Assembly (NCBI GenBank): GCA_916613615.1
Contig: OU744727.1
Span: 3,936,593-4,000,592, forward strand
From: Steromphala cineraria
Lineage: Eukaryota > Mollusca > Gastropoda > Trochida > Trochidae
Length of the DNA: 64,000 nucleotides
Direction: 5' to 3'
The notes under the pieces are model-generated. The model saw nothing but the letters and a program-made list of their open reading frames with translations. It did no database searches and was not told the DNA's origin. Positions 39,701 through 48,796 of this stretch are shown here, piece by piece. Made by a program: the position numbers and the translations under genes. Within the stretch, counting starts at the first letter, position 1. The number at the start of each line of letters is the position of its first letter.

Positions 39701-42700
39701 TTCATAAATAGCTTCATATCGGGCTTATCGCGAAATTATACACTTTATAGCGTTTATCGTTTTCTTTCATCTCGCCGCCTTCCCTGTCACTTTCAATGCG
39801 CGCAAGTTCTTGTGTATGCAAGTGGAGAACGACCTCTTGTTAACATGCTCATGGTCTTATTTCAAGGACATGTCGTAAAATCATCGAACGTGTGTTCTCG
39901 ATCAAATATAATAATTGTAAAATATATATTTGTAAAATGCTCTATTTGTAGCAACACGACAAGAAAAAAACTCGTACATTTGAGTAAATGCACTTATTGG
40001 TATTTCGATTTGGAACGGCCTCAAATGCTTCTTCGGTCTGAAAATGAAATTAAATATAAAAATATAATGAATTCGGCGATTGACTTTTAATCGATGAATG
40101 TCAAAAGTCTGGATTACAATTAGGCCTATATACATATACGGATCTCGAACTAACCAATCAGCAAGAGGAAGTTCTGTTTTAGAGGGGTTTAGGCTAATGT
40201 ATGACAAATGTATTGTAAAAAGTATTGAATCTTTTTGTATCATTTTTCTCGTTCCCTTATCTGAACTGTCGGATTGGTGATTGGCAACAAATAAACTGGA
40301 AAAATCTCGCCCTGTATAGGCAACTCGAAAACTTTGTTTATAACTTTCGGCTGAGTTATCTGTCATTGAAATTAATAACCTTAAAATCTCGAACGCTATG
40401 TAAGATTTCATCAAGAAAAGTGTTTACAAGTTAAAATAACAGAGTCTTCGAAACTATTTTGGTGGACTAACAATAAACACAGGTGTGTAAAATATCACTT
40501 TATAAGACAATACAGCGATTTAATTAATTTGAAGACCTACCTATAGTAATGACCTAATAAATATATGAATATTTTATTGACAAATGTCTCAAAATTCGGA
40601 CAACCCATTGACTGAGTTTTGCCCTATCAGCGATATAACTGTCCCCGTTTCTTTTAACACAAACAACCATGCTCGTATTTTCCCGTCCAGGACAGAATCC
40701 TTGTAGTTCTAATGGACATCCTGTGTCCAGTGCTGACCGTTACAAGATGGCAGGCCGATGGTCTACACTAATGTCCCGTGCATCACGTTCCGCTCGTCTC
40801 TGTATGATGATATCAACGTAAAGCTTCCGAAGCACTTCTACCTAGAATTGCTTCATAAAGGAGATACCTCACTAACAAGTCTTTCCTTTTATCATCGTGA
40901 TAAACATCTCTAATTCTCTGTTTTCTTTGATTCGTCAAATTTCTGGATATTTCTTCACGTGAAATTATAACATATACAAGACTTGTTGATATCCTTCCTC
41001 AAGGGTTTTCAAGAAAAATAACTAATATACAGTTTTACATAATTGTAAAACTTTGATGTTATTAAAGATTTAAATATTTACAACTTCCGAAACCGAAATC
41101 GAACTAAATCACGACATATAAAGTAAAACAGAACTATCTTAAGGCAATGTTTCAATATTCTGTATAATATGTTTTCTAAAAGTAATTTCACCAAAATTTA
41201 CCAATATACAAATAAACATGAGATTTGGCAAAACAAGAGAAAATGGAAGTAAGTTGATTTTACACATTGATTTTAATGAAACATAACTAAGGTTGATGTT
41301 TAAATCTTTTAAAATAAATAAAGCTGTTCTGTACGAGGAATTTGTTTTGGGTACAATATTTTTTTCACAAACTGACCTATTTTCGCCCGAAACAATACCC
41401 GTTTAGAAAATCAGCTCAGTCGCCAGAGCCTTTGGTTGTAGTTACGAGTCACTCGAGTAAATCTCTTCACGAAATCATTGATAAAACAAAGAATGTTTAA
41501 GAGGGTGTATATATCTCCACTTATCCCACAAAAGAGTGGGGGTATTACCTGTGTAGAGAGTGTACCTGAACTCACACGTATTGTCATACACAGTAGAGAG
41601 GCTATAGGGCTTGAAGACAGTGGGATCTCATAATACCGGATTTGCTCTATAAGACGCCCGCTATTTTATTTAGCAGCCACCGCTGCATGTGTTATTGGCG
41701 TCATATCTTTTTCCATAATTCTTGTTTGTAAGGGAAAACTCGAAGTGCATAAAACGTTTGTTGATTTGTGACCGTCTTTGATTTGAAGAGTTGAAGAATA
41801 CTGATTTGACTCCGTTGTATTTTTTGCTTAAAGAACTAAGGTAATTATACCAAAGAATGGAAGATAAGGTTGACCTTCGTAACTGTTATTTGGTGAAGGA
41901 CGGCGCTGACTTTGATGGAGAAACAATTTAATTTTAACACATACAGAATAAGAACTAGTTGTGTTTAGAAACTTGTGCAATTTTCTGTTGAATTTAATTG
42001 AACGTGAAGTGAAAGTGGCAAAGGTTATTACAAAACGCTCAAGCGTTCTTCAATGTATTTAAGGCTTCTACAAATTTCTGAAGTTTTTCTGCAAACCGCT
42101 GAAGGGTTCTAGAAACCGCTGAAGGCTTTTGCAAACTATAAGATATTTCTTCGTTTTGTACTTTTTTACACTGGAAAAAAAACTTCTGTTCTTTAACATG
42201 GTTCCTTTTTCTGGTCACTTTTCTGGCTACCATCAACTCTCCATTTCTAACGTTTATTGCAGATAACATGGTACATATAGACAGACAACAGGGCACAGGA
42301 GTAGTGAAGCTCTCATATACATAGTTAGGACACCTGAATCTTCAAAGACAAACCTAGAGCCGCTCGTGAGCGCTTGTGTAGATATCAAATTATCTATTCT
42401 CATTCCCCACTAGAAATGCCCGAGCGTTTTCTTAAGGCAATAGGTCCCTAACCAGTACTTTGATGTCTCGCCGTGTATTGGCCGGCTACTATTTATCATC
42501 ATTAAATAAGAGTTTGAGGAAGGTCAGGGATTACCCACAGAACGTGTTAGACGGACACAGCACTGCCTCTGTGTTGTCACTAAAGCCCTTCCATAGGCAC
42601 AGGGGTTTCAATTGAAAAGCGCTGGAATGTTCATAAAGTATATGATAATGTTCTTTGTTCGCCTGTGATTGATTGGATAATCAATTGTTGGCAATTAGTG

Positions 42701-45700
42701 GTTACCATCACAACTAGGTATGTTTATTGGAAGTTGGGGTTAAAGTAAAATACTCCTTAAATATGTCGTGTCCCATTTAACTCTATGTGGTTCACTGAAC
42801 TTCCATTTCAAAAGTATGACACTTGGCGACTTAACAGTCGCCTGCTATGAACGGGTTATAAGAGGAAATAAAAATAAATTGACGAATAAGTATCAAACTG
42901 AATTTAAAGTCATTCTACATTCATAAAATATCTTTGAACACTCAATATTGAGGACTTTAATATTTAAGGGAATTCATAATTGTGACTTGTTTGTCGAGGA
43001 CATTTGTTGACTGCAAATTTTAAATTCACAGAAAGAAGCGATGACACGAATAGAATAAGTGCGTCAAAATGAATGTTCTCATGTACACGTAAGTGTAAAA
43101 ATTAAATTCCATTCTTTTGTATTCTAAAACTATGCATGTACATAAAGTTTAATATGCTTTAAATCAAGCTTAGTTCGTGTACGGGTTTGAATCTTGTATA
43201 CCCAATTGCGCTTAACACAGGACAGATAGTTTGATTTTACGAGAGCTTCAATAGAAATGTGAGCAAATCGTTTGCGAATTAATCAGCTGTTTAAGAACCT
43301 AAGGTACTCTCTTACTAGGTCGGCAGTGTCTTGGCTCGCTCGTCTAGTAGTTTATCACTGCAAGACCTAATTAGAAGCCAGACTGAGACAGGTTATTACG
43401 AGCAGCAAGTGCGTCGAATTGGAGCTATTAATCATTGAGTTCTTAGAGTCAAGATATCAAACAATCATTTACGGAAGTTTGTCAAGGCTCATTTTACTTT
43501 TTGAAGCAAAGGACACTTTATCTTGATAGGTTTGTGATTGCATAGCTTTAAAGTTGTGATTTTCTCAACCTGCTGATTTAAGGTTCCCATATAGCATAAC
43601 CTTACGTCACATTATGTTATACAACGCATTATCTTAGTACAAGAGAAATACCTTACTACAAATATTCAAGTGGCATAGATTTTCATGAATCCTTCTCTTT
43701 TCTTTGAAGATCCAAACAAAACAAAGAGAAAATTTACACTATTTAAGAATTTATAAGCAAAAAATACTTTGGTGGTTTTTTAATTTATGGTTTTATATAT
43801 ATTTATAAATTTATGGAAATATTTACCTATATCCTCCCCCAAGTCAGACAGTCCACCTGGGAATTTCCATAAATTAAACTGAAAATAAAACATGTTTCAA
43901 TTAACATTGATTGCATTGATGAAATCAAGGATTTTTATACACTCTGATGTAATTCCTTGATGAAATGAATAGTTCAGGATTTTCACTTATATAAGCACTT
44001 AATCATTAGAAAACGAAAATGGTATTCATCCATTTTAAGATCAGATTTTTCTTCATGAGAATACAAATAACCCTAAAATATTTCATAATGAAAAATTAGA
44101 GATGAAACCAAAAATATATCCTCTTATATACATGGATAAGGTGACAAAAGTTGTCTCCCTTTACATTCTTTTAAAATTCTTCTCCAGACAACATGATTCC
44201 CTAATTAATCATTAGTTTCTCAAATGTAAATATTGAACTGAATATGATTTGTAAAGTTGATATTGATAAGGGCTCCTTAATTTTCCTTCAAATTCAAAAT
44301 TCAGTTATTTGGAAAAAATCTTCTTATTTTGAAGCGGCCTTAAAATCCTCCATACAATGAAAGGTATGAAAAGAACAGTACAGAACTTACTTTACTATTT
44401 TTATCTTTGATGACTAGAACTTGTTTAAGATCCTCTCTTATCACAAAACCTGAAAATGATTTCACATATACATTTGAAAACAATTTAAAATCTTAATCCA
44501 TCCTGAAGTAGAGCTTTTTGTAAAAGAATTCAGATTCTATAATTAATAAATTTATTTCAAATTGTGAATTTAGAATCTCAAATGTCTTTATAGTTTCTGC
44601 AATAGTGATGAAACAGACTAAATGCCTTCTTTAATTGCAATATCCTGAAATGAATTCTGTATATCCATCCAAGAACAACCGAGGTCAACATAGAAAAGAT
44701 TATTTGCCTACCCTTTAGAAAGAGAATGTCTGAGAGAGACGGATGGACAAACGAACAGACTTAAAATGCATGCACGAGGAGCACTGTATATACTCACGAC
44801 TACGTCATCCTCCAAATCAAAGATAATTATAATCGTGTACCCCACTGACCTGATGCCCCTATCTGGTGTGTCGCAAACTGTGGGGTCATGTCATCCCGGG
44901 TGGGGTCAAGCCACAACTTCAGCATAGCATGGGTCCCTTCAGCATGGTGGAAGCTGAAGCCGTGGTCCGCAGCTGTAGCTATGAGGCAGCTGTGTGTTAT
45001 CGGGACATGGATCCATACAGCTGATCTCTTCTCCTGCTTCCATTTGTCGAGGTAGTCTGAAAGGTGAAAGTGTATCAACTGTATATTTTTAGTGAAAGAC
45101 AAATTTATGGATGACAACTTCTTTTGGATCACAACGTTTCTGTGCTATTGTCAAGATAGTCTGAAAGGTGTAAGTGTATAAAAAAATAATCTTGGAAAAA
45201 AGCCAGCCAAAAATTGTATTGTTTTTTAAATTCGAATGTTTAAAAAAACTAAAAATGTTGCTATTTCAAACCAGATGTTACCAGAAAATGGTATATTGGA
45301 CTGGCAAAATTAACTTTGACATTTCATACTTTTACAAGTCATCTTGAAAAAGGATATTCAATCATTATTAGATGCAGCAAATCTTTTCGATTGAAATTTT
45401 GCAATTCTGGATATGTAAAATCCCAAACCTACCCTGAATAGCTAAGGGGTTCATAGAACAATTTGGAAGACACATGTTTACATACCCAAAATAAATTTGT
45501 AACATCACTAAGAGACCCATCCACTACAAATCACACACTTGTACTTTATGGATTATTATTAATTTTTATCCAAATTTAATAAGAACCATTCACATTCTTA
45601 CTACGCAAAGTTTAAGACGCCTTATGGTGACGGATCAGAAACTAACCTTTGGGTAGGAAGATGTTCACAACAGGCAATGATAAAAACAACAATTAATGTC

Positions 45701-46099
45701 TTCCCATTGCATTGCTTTCATAAAGATGGGTTGGTTGGTTTTGGAAATATAAGAAAAAATTTATTTGTGTAAAATGTCTCCTATGCAAAATTTATAGAAA
45801 ATATTTCCTGACTTAAATAGCCTTATTTGAGGTTGAAAAATAACTTTTCGAGCATTAGAGAGACTGCCTCTAACTATTAATTGACATCATCACCAACTGC
45901 CTGATAGTATACCTGAAAGCTGCTGACTAAATTGGTCCTGTGTAGTTTGTACGGGAAACTGAGCGAGGTCAAGGGTCACCCCGTTGTGATGGTCCTCAGT
46001 GACCTTGATACTGGACAGAGGGCGGCTGAGCACCGGTCGGAACGCTGGATGACATCCCAGACACTTGAAGACAGCTCGTCCCACCTTGTGTATAGACAT
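9410..46099 (-). CDS. NUDT6: NUDT6-type Nudix hydrolase, complete six-exon gene
   Basis: Coding exons in transcript order: 46099-45913, 45056-44850, 44449-44391, 43878-43827, 37164-37117, 9750-9410. All junctions have GT/AG ends and matching phases. The spliced CDS is 894 nt, encoding 297 aa (human NUDT6 is 316 aa, known). Residues 1-30 are basic and lack acidic residues, which suggests mitochondrial targeting (inference). Residues about 35-140 match the NUDT6 pre-Nudix domain (AVWIHVPI, FHHAEGTHAMLKLWL, ATHQIG). Residues 160-182 form a perfect Nudix box, G-x5-E-x7-REVYEETGV, with R174, E175, E178 and E179. The C-terminus has the NUDT6 features RQQHRQPGAFGRSDIYIVCR and PITKRLVDIASYG. Nudix enzymes hydrolyse nucleoside diphosphate derivatives with Mg2+; the physiological substrate of NUDT6 is not well settled. 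Introns 4 (6.7 kb) and 5 (27.4 kb) are very large and repeat-laden. I saw no FGF2-like gene at its 3' end, unlike in vertebrates. Confidence 0.93.
9895..10016. repeat. Foldback next to the NUDT6 terminal exon
   Basis: Arms of about 45 bp (9895-9941 and 9971-10016), best matched at CTTTCGTTC and CAAGCCCTGGAA/TTCCAGGGCTTG. The loop contains a smaller palindrome, GAGGTAAACCTC. It lies about 145 bp upstream of the acceptor of NUDT6 exon 6. Confidence 0.75.
11071..11420. repeat. Tandem duplication, about 180-bp unit
   Basis: Copies 11071-11247 and 11250-11420 both begin GGTCCCCTCTCGCTT, then TTCGTGAAA-TTCACGAAAA (a small hairpin), ATGGTCTCAAAAGAAAAT and ACAGGTGTGTTAACCTTAAT-like text. Both are in NUDT6 intron 5. 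Confidence 0.8.
15290..15800. promoter_or_regulatory. GC/CpG-rich patch inside NUDT6 intron 5
   Basis: This patch is visibly richer in CG dinucleotides than its surroundings and ends with GCACGCGCCCGGCGCACGTG, containing an E-box CACGTG at about 15783. Overlapping short frames on both strands are what CpG-rich DNA produces. It might be an internal promoter or first exon; nothing proves it. Confidence 0.25.
16285..16405 (+). repeat. G/T-rich tract with G runs
   Basis: About 120 bp almost free of C, including GGGGTTTTTTTGTGGTGTTT, then TGGGGGAGTTAAGGGG. The strand asymmetry is strong, and three runs of four or more G could form a quadruplex on the plus strand. The NUDT6 transcript would carry the C/A-rich complement. 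Confidence 0.5.
17060..17180. mobile_element. TTAA-flanked MITE family, internal fragment
   Basis: Shares GTTCAGCCATGCGATTCCTT and AAGGTGTTCACACAAAAATG with the full copy at 62517-62885. Neither TIR is preserved. It is in NUDT6 intron 5. Confidence 0.65.
17979..18375. repeat. Tandem duplication, about 235-bp unit
   Basis: Copies from 17979 and 18214 share TTCTTCCTCTATCGAAATGC and AATATAATCAAAGCATTTGA, then AAAAGCAATCACA. The sequence just left of copy 1 (GGAACCACCCTGCAGCCACG) recurs at about 38062. Confidence 0.7.
18729..19228. repeat. Diverged tandem duplication, about 265-bp unit
   Basis: Units 18729-18966 and 18996-19228 share ATGAAAATTGAA, AGTAACTGTTGTAA, CGAAC(T/A)TGTTTTGTAT and TGTCAGAAAC. 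Gaps separate the matches. Confidence 0.55.
19851..20078. repeat. Tandem duplication, about 110-bp unit
   Basis: Copies start AGGTGTCCTTGTGACA at 19851 and 19961 and share TGACATA(T/C)TG, GAAATTATC-type text, ACATCAAACGTT and TTTGACGTAC. Confidence 0.7.
23102..23231. repeat. Foldback element
   Basis: Outer arms AGAAGAAACATATATGGATG and the reverse of CATCTGTATATGTTTCTTC; inner arms around ACAGTTTCTT/AAGAAACTGT. A fragment of the same family (TTATGGATGACAACTTCTTT) occurs at about 45106-45126 in NUDT6 intron 1. Confidence 0.65.
27330..27420 (+). repeat. ACT microsatellite joined to a TAGCGCC repeat
   Basis: (ACT)n at 27341-27353, then AAACATTTGTATAGCGCCAA and GTGCTGCTCAACGGCGCTTT. The same layout (AAT repeat, then CATTTATTTAGCGCATATAT and CAAAGCGCT) occurs at 27952-28022, so this is a recurring element with a microsatellite edge. 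Confidence 0.55.
27950..28430 (+). repeat. AAT microsatellite joined to a long low-copy-looking repeat
   Basis: (AAT)n at 27952-27970, then the AGCGC ... GCGCT motif and text to about 28430. An open frame of 106 codons (28023-28343) falls inside; its composition and the repeat context suggest it is not a gene. Confidence 0.4.
28556..29060. repeat. Three-unit tandem duplication, about 180 bp each
   Basis: Units starting near 28556, 28740 and 28918 share GATTGGAAGAAAAGAGGACA, CCCATAAGATGTCGACCTTT and GTCAATGGACATAGAAGATT. The third is the most diverged. In NUDT6 intron 5. Confidence 0.75.
29643..30062. mobile_element. Repeat element, family A degenerate copy
   Basis: Begins AAAGCTACTGGCTCTGTAGA, ends ACCAGATGAGCTAGAAA, and has the GACGG-type tail (ACGGATGGACAGGCGGACGC). 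It matches the ends of 5310-6127. It is in NUDT6 intron 5. Confidence 0.55.
31173..31338. mobile_element. hAT-like MITE, 152 bp
   Basis: The element 31180-31331 has inverted termini CAGTGTATGAAATAA and TTATTTCATACACTG. TATAAAC flanks both ends (31173-31179 and 31332-31338). A CAGTG terminus with a 7-8-bp duplication points to hAT (inference). The inside repeats GGGCTGGTAACTT twice. Confidence 0.7.
32815..33130 (-). repeat. Interspersed repeat family B, longest copy
   Basis: The reverse strand shares TTTTTTTCAATATTGACAA, TGGAGCCCAGAA and GACTTGGTTGGTCAT with 380-590 on the plus strand. Its start (CTCAGCGGTTTAGCAGTTAT, later GGTTAAGAATCCCGG) weakly recalls A and B boxes of a tRNA-derived SINE. 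It is in NUDT6 intron 5. Confidence 0.5.
35674..35999 (+). repeat. 27-bp minisatellite with higher-order pattern
   Basis: About ten units of the form TTACAATATGATGTTTATCA plus GCGAATG. A longer spacer, TATGATGAATAATGATGATG, follows some units, giving a compound repeat. Unit variants differ at a few fixed positions. No spacers of unrelated sequence are present, so it is not CRISPR-like. Confidence 0.85.
37117..37164 (-). CDS. NUDT6: NUDT6 coding exon 5, 48-bp catalytic exon
   Basis: Acceptor TTTGTCCACCAG and strong donor G|GTAAGAT. It encodes GETAVREVYEETGVHT, the catalytic REVYEETG helix with the metal-binding glutamates. It is isolated, with 6.7 kb of intron before it and 27.4 kb after. It is 48 nt with phase 1 on both sides, so skipping removes 16 residues in frame and destroys the active site. 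Confidence 0.92.
37165..43826 (-). other. NUDT6: NUDT6 intron 4, 6.7 kb
   Basis: Holds the two-unit X-box repeat (37321-37790). An open minus-strand frame of 170 codons (39902-40414) has no recognised domain. The rest (38200-39900 and 40450-43800) is AT-rich with nothing I can identify. Confidence 0.75.
37321..37790. repeat. Two-unit repeat with X-box palindromes and ACGG-type tail
   Basis: Two units of about 144 bp share TACGTTTCCATGGAAACCGC and CTAATCCACATAC-like text, then an ACGGACAGACGGACAGG tail and ACTTTATCCCACGGTATTAC. Each unit carries the perfect palindrome GTTTCCATGGAAAC (37430-37443 and 37574-37587). It lies 160 bp upstream of the catalytic exon of NUDT6, in intron 4. Confidence 0.6.
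43827..43878 (-). CDS. NUDT6: NUDT6 coding exon 4 (first half of Nudix box)
   Basis: 52 bp, acceptor ACTTTTCAG-type (TTTTCAG), donor ATAG|GTAAAT. It encodes FNLWKFPGGLSDLGEDI plus the first base of G169. KFPGGL is the hallmark just before the Nudix helix and supplies G160 and E166 of the box. It ends in phase 1. Confidence 0.92.
44391..44449 (-). CDS. NUDT6: NUDT6 coding exon 3
   Basis: 59 bp, acceptor CATTTTCAG, donor AAA|GTAAGT. It encodes GFVIREDLKQVLVIKDKNSK (the first G is split), the strand before the Nudix box. This matches the VVQDRNK segment of known NUDT6. It ends in phase 0. Confidence 0.9.
44850..45056 (-). CDS. NUDT6: NUDT6 coding exon 2 (pre-Nudix domain)
   Basis: 207 bp, phase 1 at both ends, so skipping it would keep frame. 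The acceptor is CACCTTTCAG. It encodes YLDKWKQEKRSAVWIHVPIT and then the FHHAEGTHAMLKLWL block typical of the NUDT6 N-terminal domain. The donor is CAG|GTCAGT, which is weaker than its neighbours. The acceptor plus the first dozen exon bases are duplicated about 104 bp upstream (see findings). Confidence 0.9.
45913..46099 (-). CDS. NUDT6: NUDT6 coding exon 1 (start codon)
   Basis: Encodes residues 1-62 and the first base of codon 63. ATG is at 46099-46097. An in-frame TGA lies 27 nt upstream (46126-46124), so this is the first available start if the 5' UTR is contiguous. The protein begins MSIHKVGRAVFKCLG, basic and without acids until residue 35, and ends in FSQQLS. The donor is CAG|GTATAC at 45912. 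It ends in phase 1 and joins exon 2 to make D63. Confidence 0.9.
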
Positions 46100-47881
46100 A
46101 CTTGTGTCACTGTGAGGGGAAACTCATTTCTCTGAAATATTGATTTGTCCTTACAGGTAAAGCTGCACCTTGCAATGAAATGCACAACTCTTATCAATTT
46201 AATATCTAGCCTCCGTGTGGTCTTGCAGGTAGGGTGAATTGACGTAGGTTGGACAGTGTTTAGATTAAATTATTTGAAATCATGTAGAGTGATAATTTGC
46301 AAAATAACCATTCTGAATTGTTTATATCCTCAAAAGGTAATCTTTTGAGGTCATGGTCAAATCTGCATTAACAAAAGTCATTTATGACAGAAATCAAAAC
46401 AACATAGCATACTGCAGACACAAACTGATATCATTTTTTTAAAACTGTAAGGATGTTTTAACATGAGTTTTAAAGAACATCAATCATGATGTACATTTGT
46501 AACATAATACTGTTTGTTACTTTGTTTTTTGAATTCCTATCAAGTTCGTTTCCATAAATATACCCCGATAGGACTGTTTAAAAGATGTTTGGATCTACAT
46601 TTTGTTTACATTAATATTATTTGTTCCATGTTTAATTACTACCCAGTATCCTTACACTTAGTGTCAACTTAAATATTGACAGCAGAGCTATTAAAACAAC
46701 ACAGACATACTTGACAGGTAAAATTGCTTGTTTCAGATCGCTTGACAGTTTCACAACATGTGCAGTAAATATTCATTATGATCGTGACATAGCACAGGCA
46801 TCTATATACACCTATCTGCTACGGATGCCTGTGTGACATAGGCTATCTCAAAATAAGTTCGATCGTTTTATAAAGAATAGTGATGCTCGGTTTATCAACA
46901 CTGAGTTAGAGGGTGTAAGATTCCCACCCATAACCTTTGCTTTAAAAACATGAAAGATACTCAGTTTACTTACGAAGTGATATGTCAAATGACAAAACTT
47001 TTCCGATCAGCTGGTCGGGGCAAATAGAGTTATCTGCCCCTTTCCGTACATTCGGATAAGCGTGTGTGATGTTTTTATCTCGAGCCATGATATATATTTT
47101 CATATAAATTTTGGCTAAAATTGCTTTGAAATCATAACCTACTGGACATTCTTGACAATTATTGATATTTATTCAGTGGCTAGAAAAGTTCATAACGCAA
47201 TTCTTAGATTATTACCTAGTATTTGAATTTAACATTAATTTTGTGTGTGTCCTTTTTATTGCATGCCCACAAATACTACATTCATCTACTATATCGTGGT
47301 AAGAATTTATAACGGCTATCATAACCTGTTTGTAGAAACGTGTTATTCCTTATGAGAGTATCATTATTATCAATCTTAATTTATTTTAAACTGCATGCGC
47401 CAATCTAAATACATGTAAGAAGTGTTAAAGTTTATTTAGTTAAACATATAAGTAAACAACCTAGCTATCTCTTATCTAAATTTATGCAATGAACTTTATT
47501 GTGAATTGTTCTGTTTCCGCATTTCAGACTCGAAAGGTTTATTTATCATTTCAAAATCGACAAACAAATCATCTCAACAAATAATGCAACTGTTAAAATG
47601 ATTCCTATTAACATAATCATGTTAGTATCAAAGGTAACAAAAGGTTTCTTTAAATCAACGTCACGAAAATAATTTTCTTAATCAGATAAAGCATTTCATT
47701 TTTGCAGGTAGGCAGAACCATCTTACATATGTTTACTTATATAGATTTGTGACAGGCGCTTGTAAATAATATTTAAAAAAAACATAGCTATTCAGATCAT
47801 GTGAAGTCTTTTTGTTGTTATTGATATCCTTTCAGTTGTGGGTTTATAGTTTCCAGTATTTCTACAAGTAGTATCATTGTC

Positions 47882-48236
47882 TTAAATGGCAGTAATACGT
47901 TTTAGGGGGAATATAAGATGATGTCTGGAAAATGAAAATAAATCGTTTCAATTGGAAGACGATGTAACCTAACCACACGAAGCAGTAATAAATCAAATAA
48001 ATAATTTTAAGTTGAACCATGCTATTGCTTTTCTTAAAAAAAATGAATAAAAGGTGTTCACAGAAAAATGGTCGCCAATGGACTTTATGACAATGTTCAT
48101 AATTTGTTCTCTGACTATGGGTGATTGGTTTGTGTTATGAGATTTTTGACACTATCAAAATAATACATTTAGCATTAACGTAAAATTATCTGTGAGAACG
48201 AAAGGAAATAATTTTAAAGTGTTATTGCCACTTTAA
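47882..48236. mobile_element. TTAA-flanked MITE, diverged copy
   Basis: Same family as 62517-62885: starts TTAAATGGCAGTAATACG, ends TGTTATTGCCACTTTAA, and shares AATAAAAGGTGTTCACA, ATGGTCGCCAATGGAC and TTTTTGACACTATCAAAATA. Same orientation. It lies between NUDT6 and the retrotransposon. Confidence 0.75.
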
Positions 48237-48401
48237 GGTTTGTCATGCAGTGGGTCGGTCTATTTGCTATATTGAAGGGAGGTTATTCCATTTATCATGT
48301 GTATTTTTTCCAATTAACCCCAATCTCCTATCCAGTACACTTTCTTTCACAGCTATCAAAAGCAATGATCATAGCTAGACTGACTGATGATTAGGAGAGA
48401 T

Positions 48402-48427
48402 GATGATGATGATGATGATGATGATGT

Positions 48428-48473
<46 letters not shown>

Positions 48474-48474
48474 C
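48402..48474 (+). repeat. (GAT)n microsatellite
   Basis: About 24 GAT units with one GTT interruption near 48427. It lies 320 bp beyond the retrotransposon 3' tail. Confidence 0.95.
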
Positions 48475-48796
48475 AATTTGTAACATATCGGTTCGTGTGC
48501 CTCCCCACTTTGATTTAAATCCCTCACAACCCATAGCCAGAATTAGTTTTGTCTGTGGTGAAAGCATGAGCCTATTGTATATGGGGGAGTATATTTTATC
48601 TGCTTCGTATTTTGACTTTATAATTGATTGTCATAACATTATATTTGATTATTCTCAATTTCCTGTGGTGCACTTGTATGATCTCGTGAATGTTTTCAAA
48701 ATAGGCATAAGTGAGGAGGATCGACTTCTTTATTGTAGAAAGTAGATGTTTCGGTATAGATCCTTTTGTTCTTTTATTAGAATTTGTTTGTTATAA

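Larger units (their letters stand above)
46127..48796. other. Intergenic region upstream of NUDT6
   Basis: Expected site of the NUDT6 promoter; no clear TATA or CpG island is visible. It contains a 10-bp-arm hairpin CACAGGCATC/GATGCCTGTG (46793-46833), the diverged TTAA MITE (47882-48236) and the GAT microsatellite. No SPATA5-like gene is visible head-to-head, unlike in vertebrates. Confidence 0.55.
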
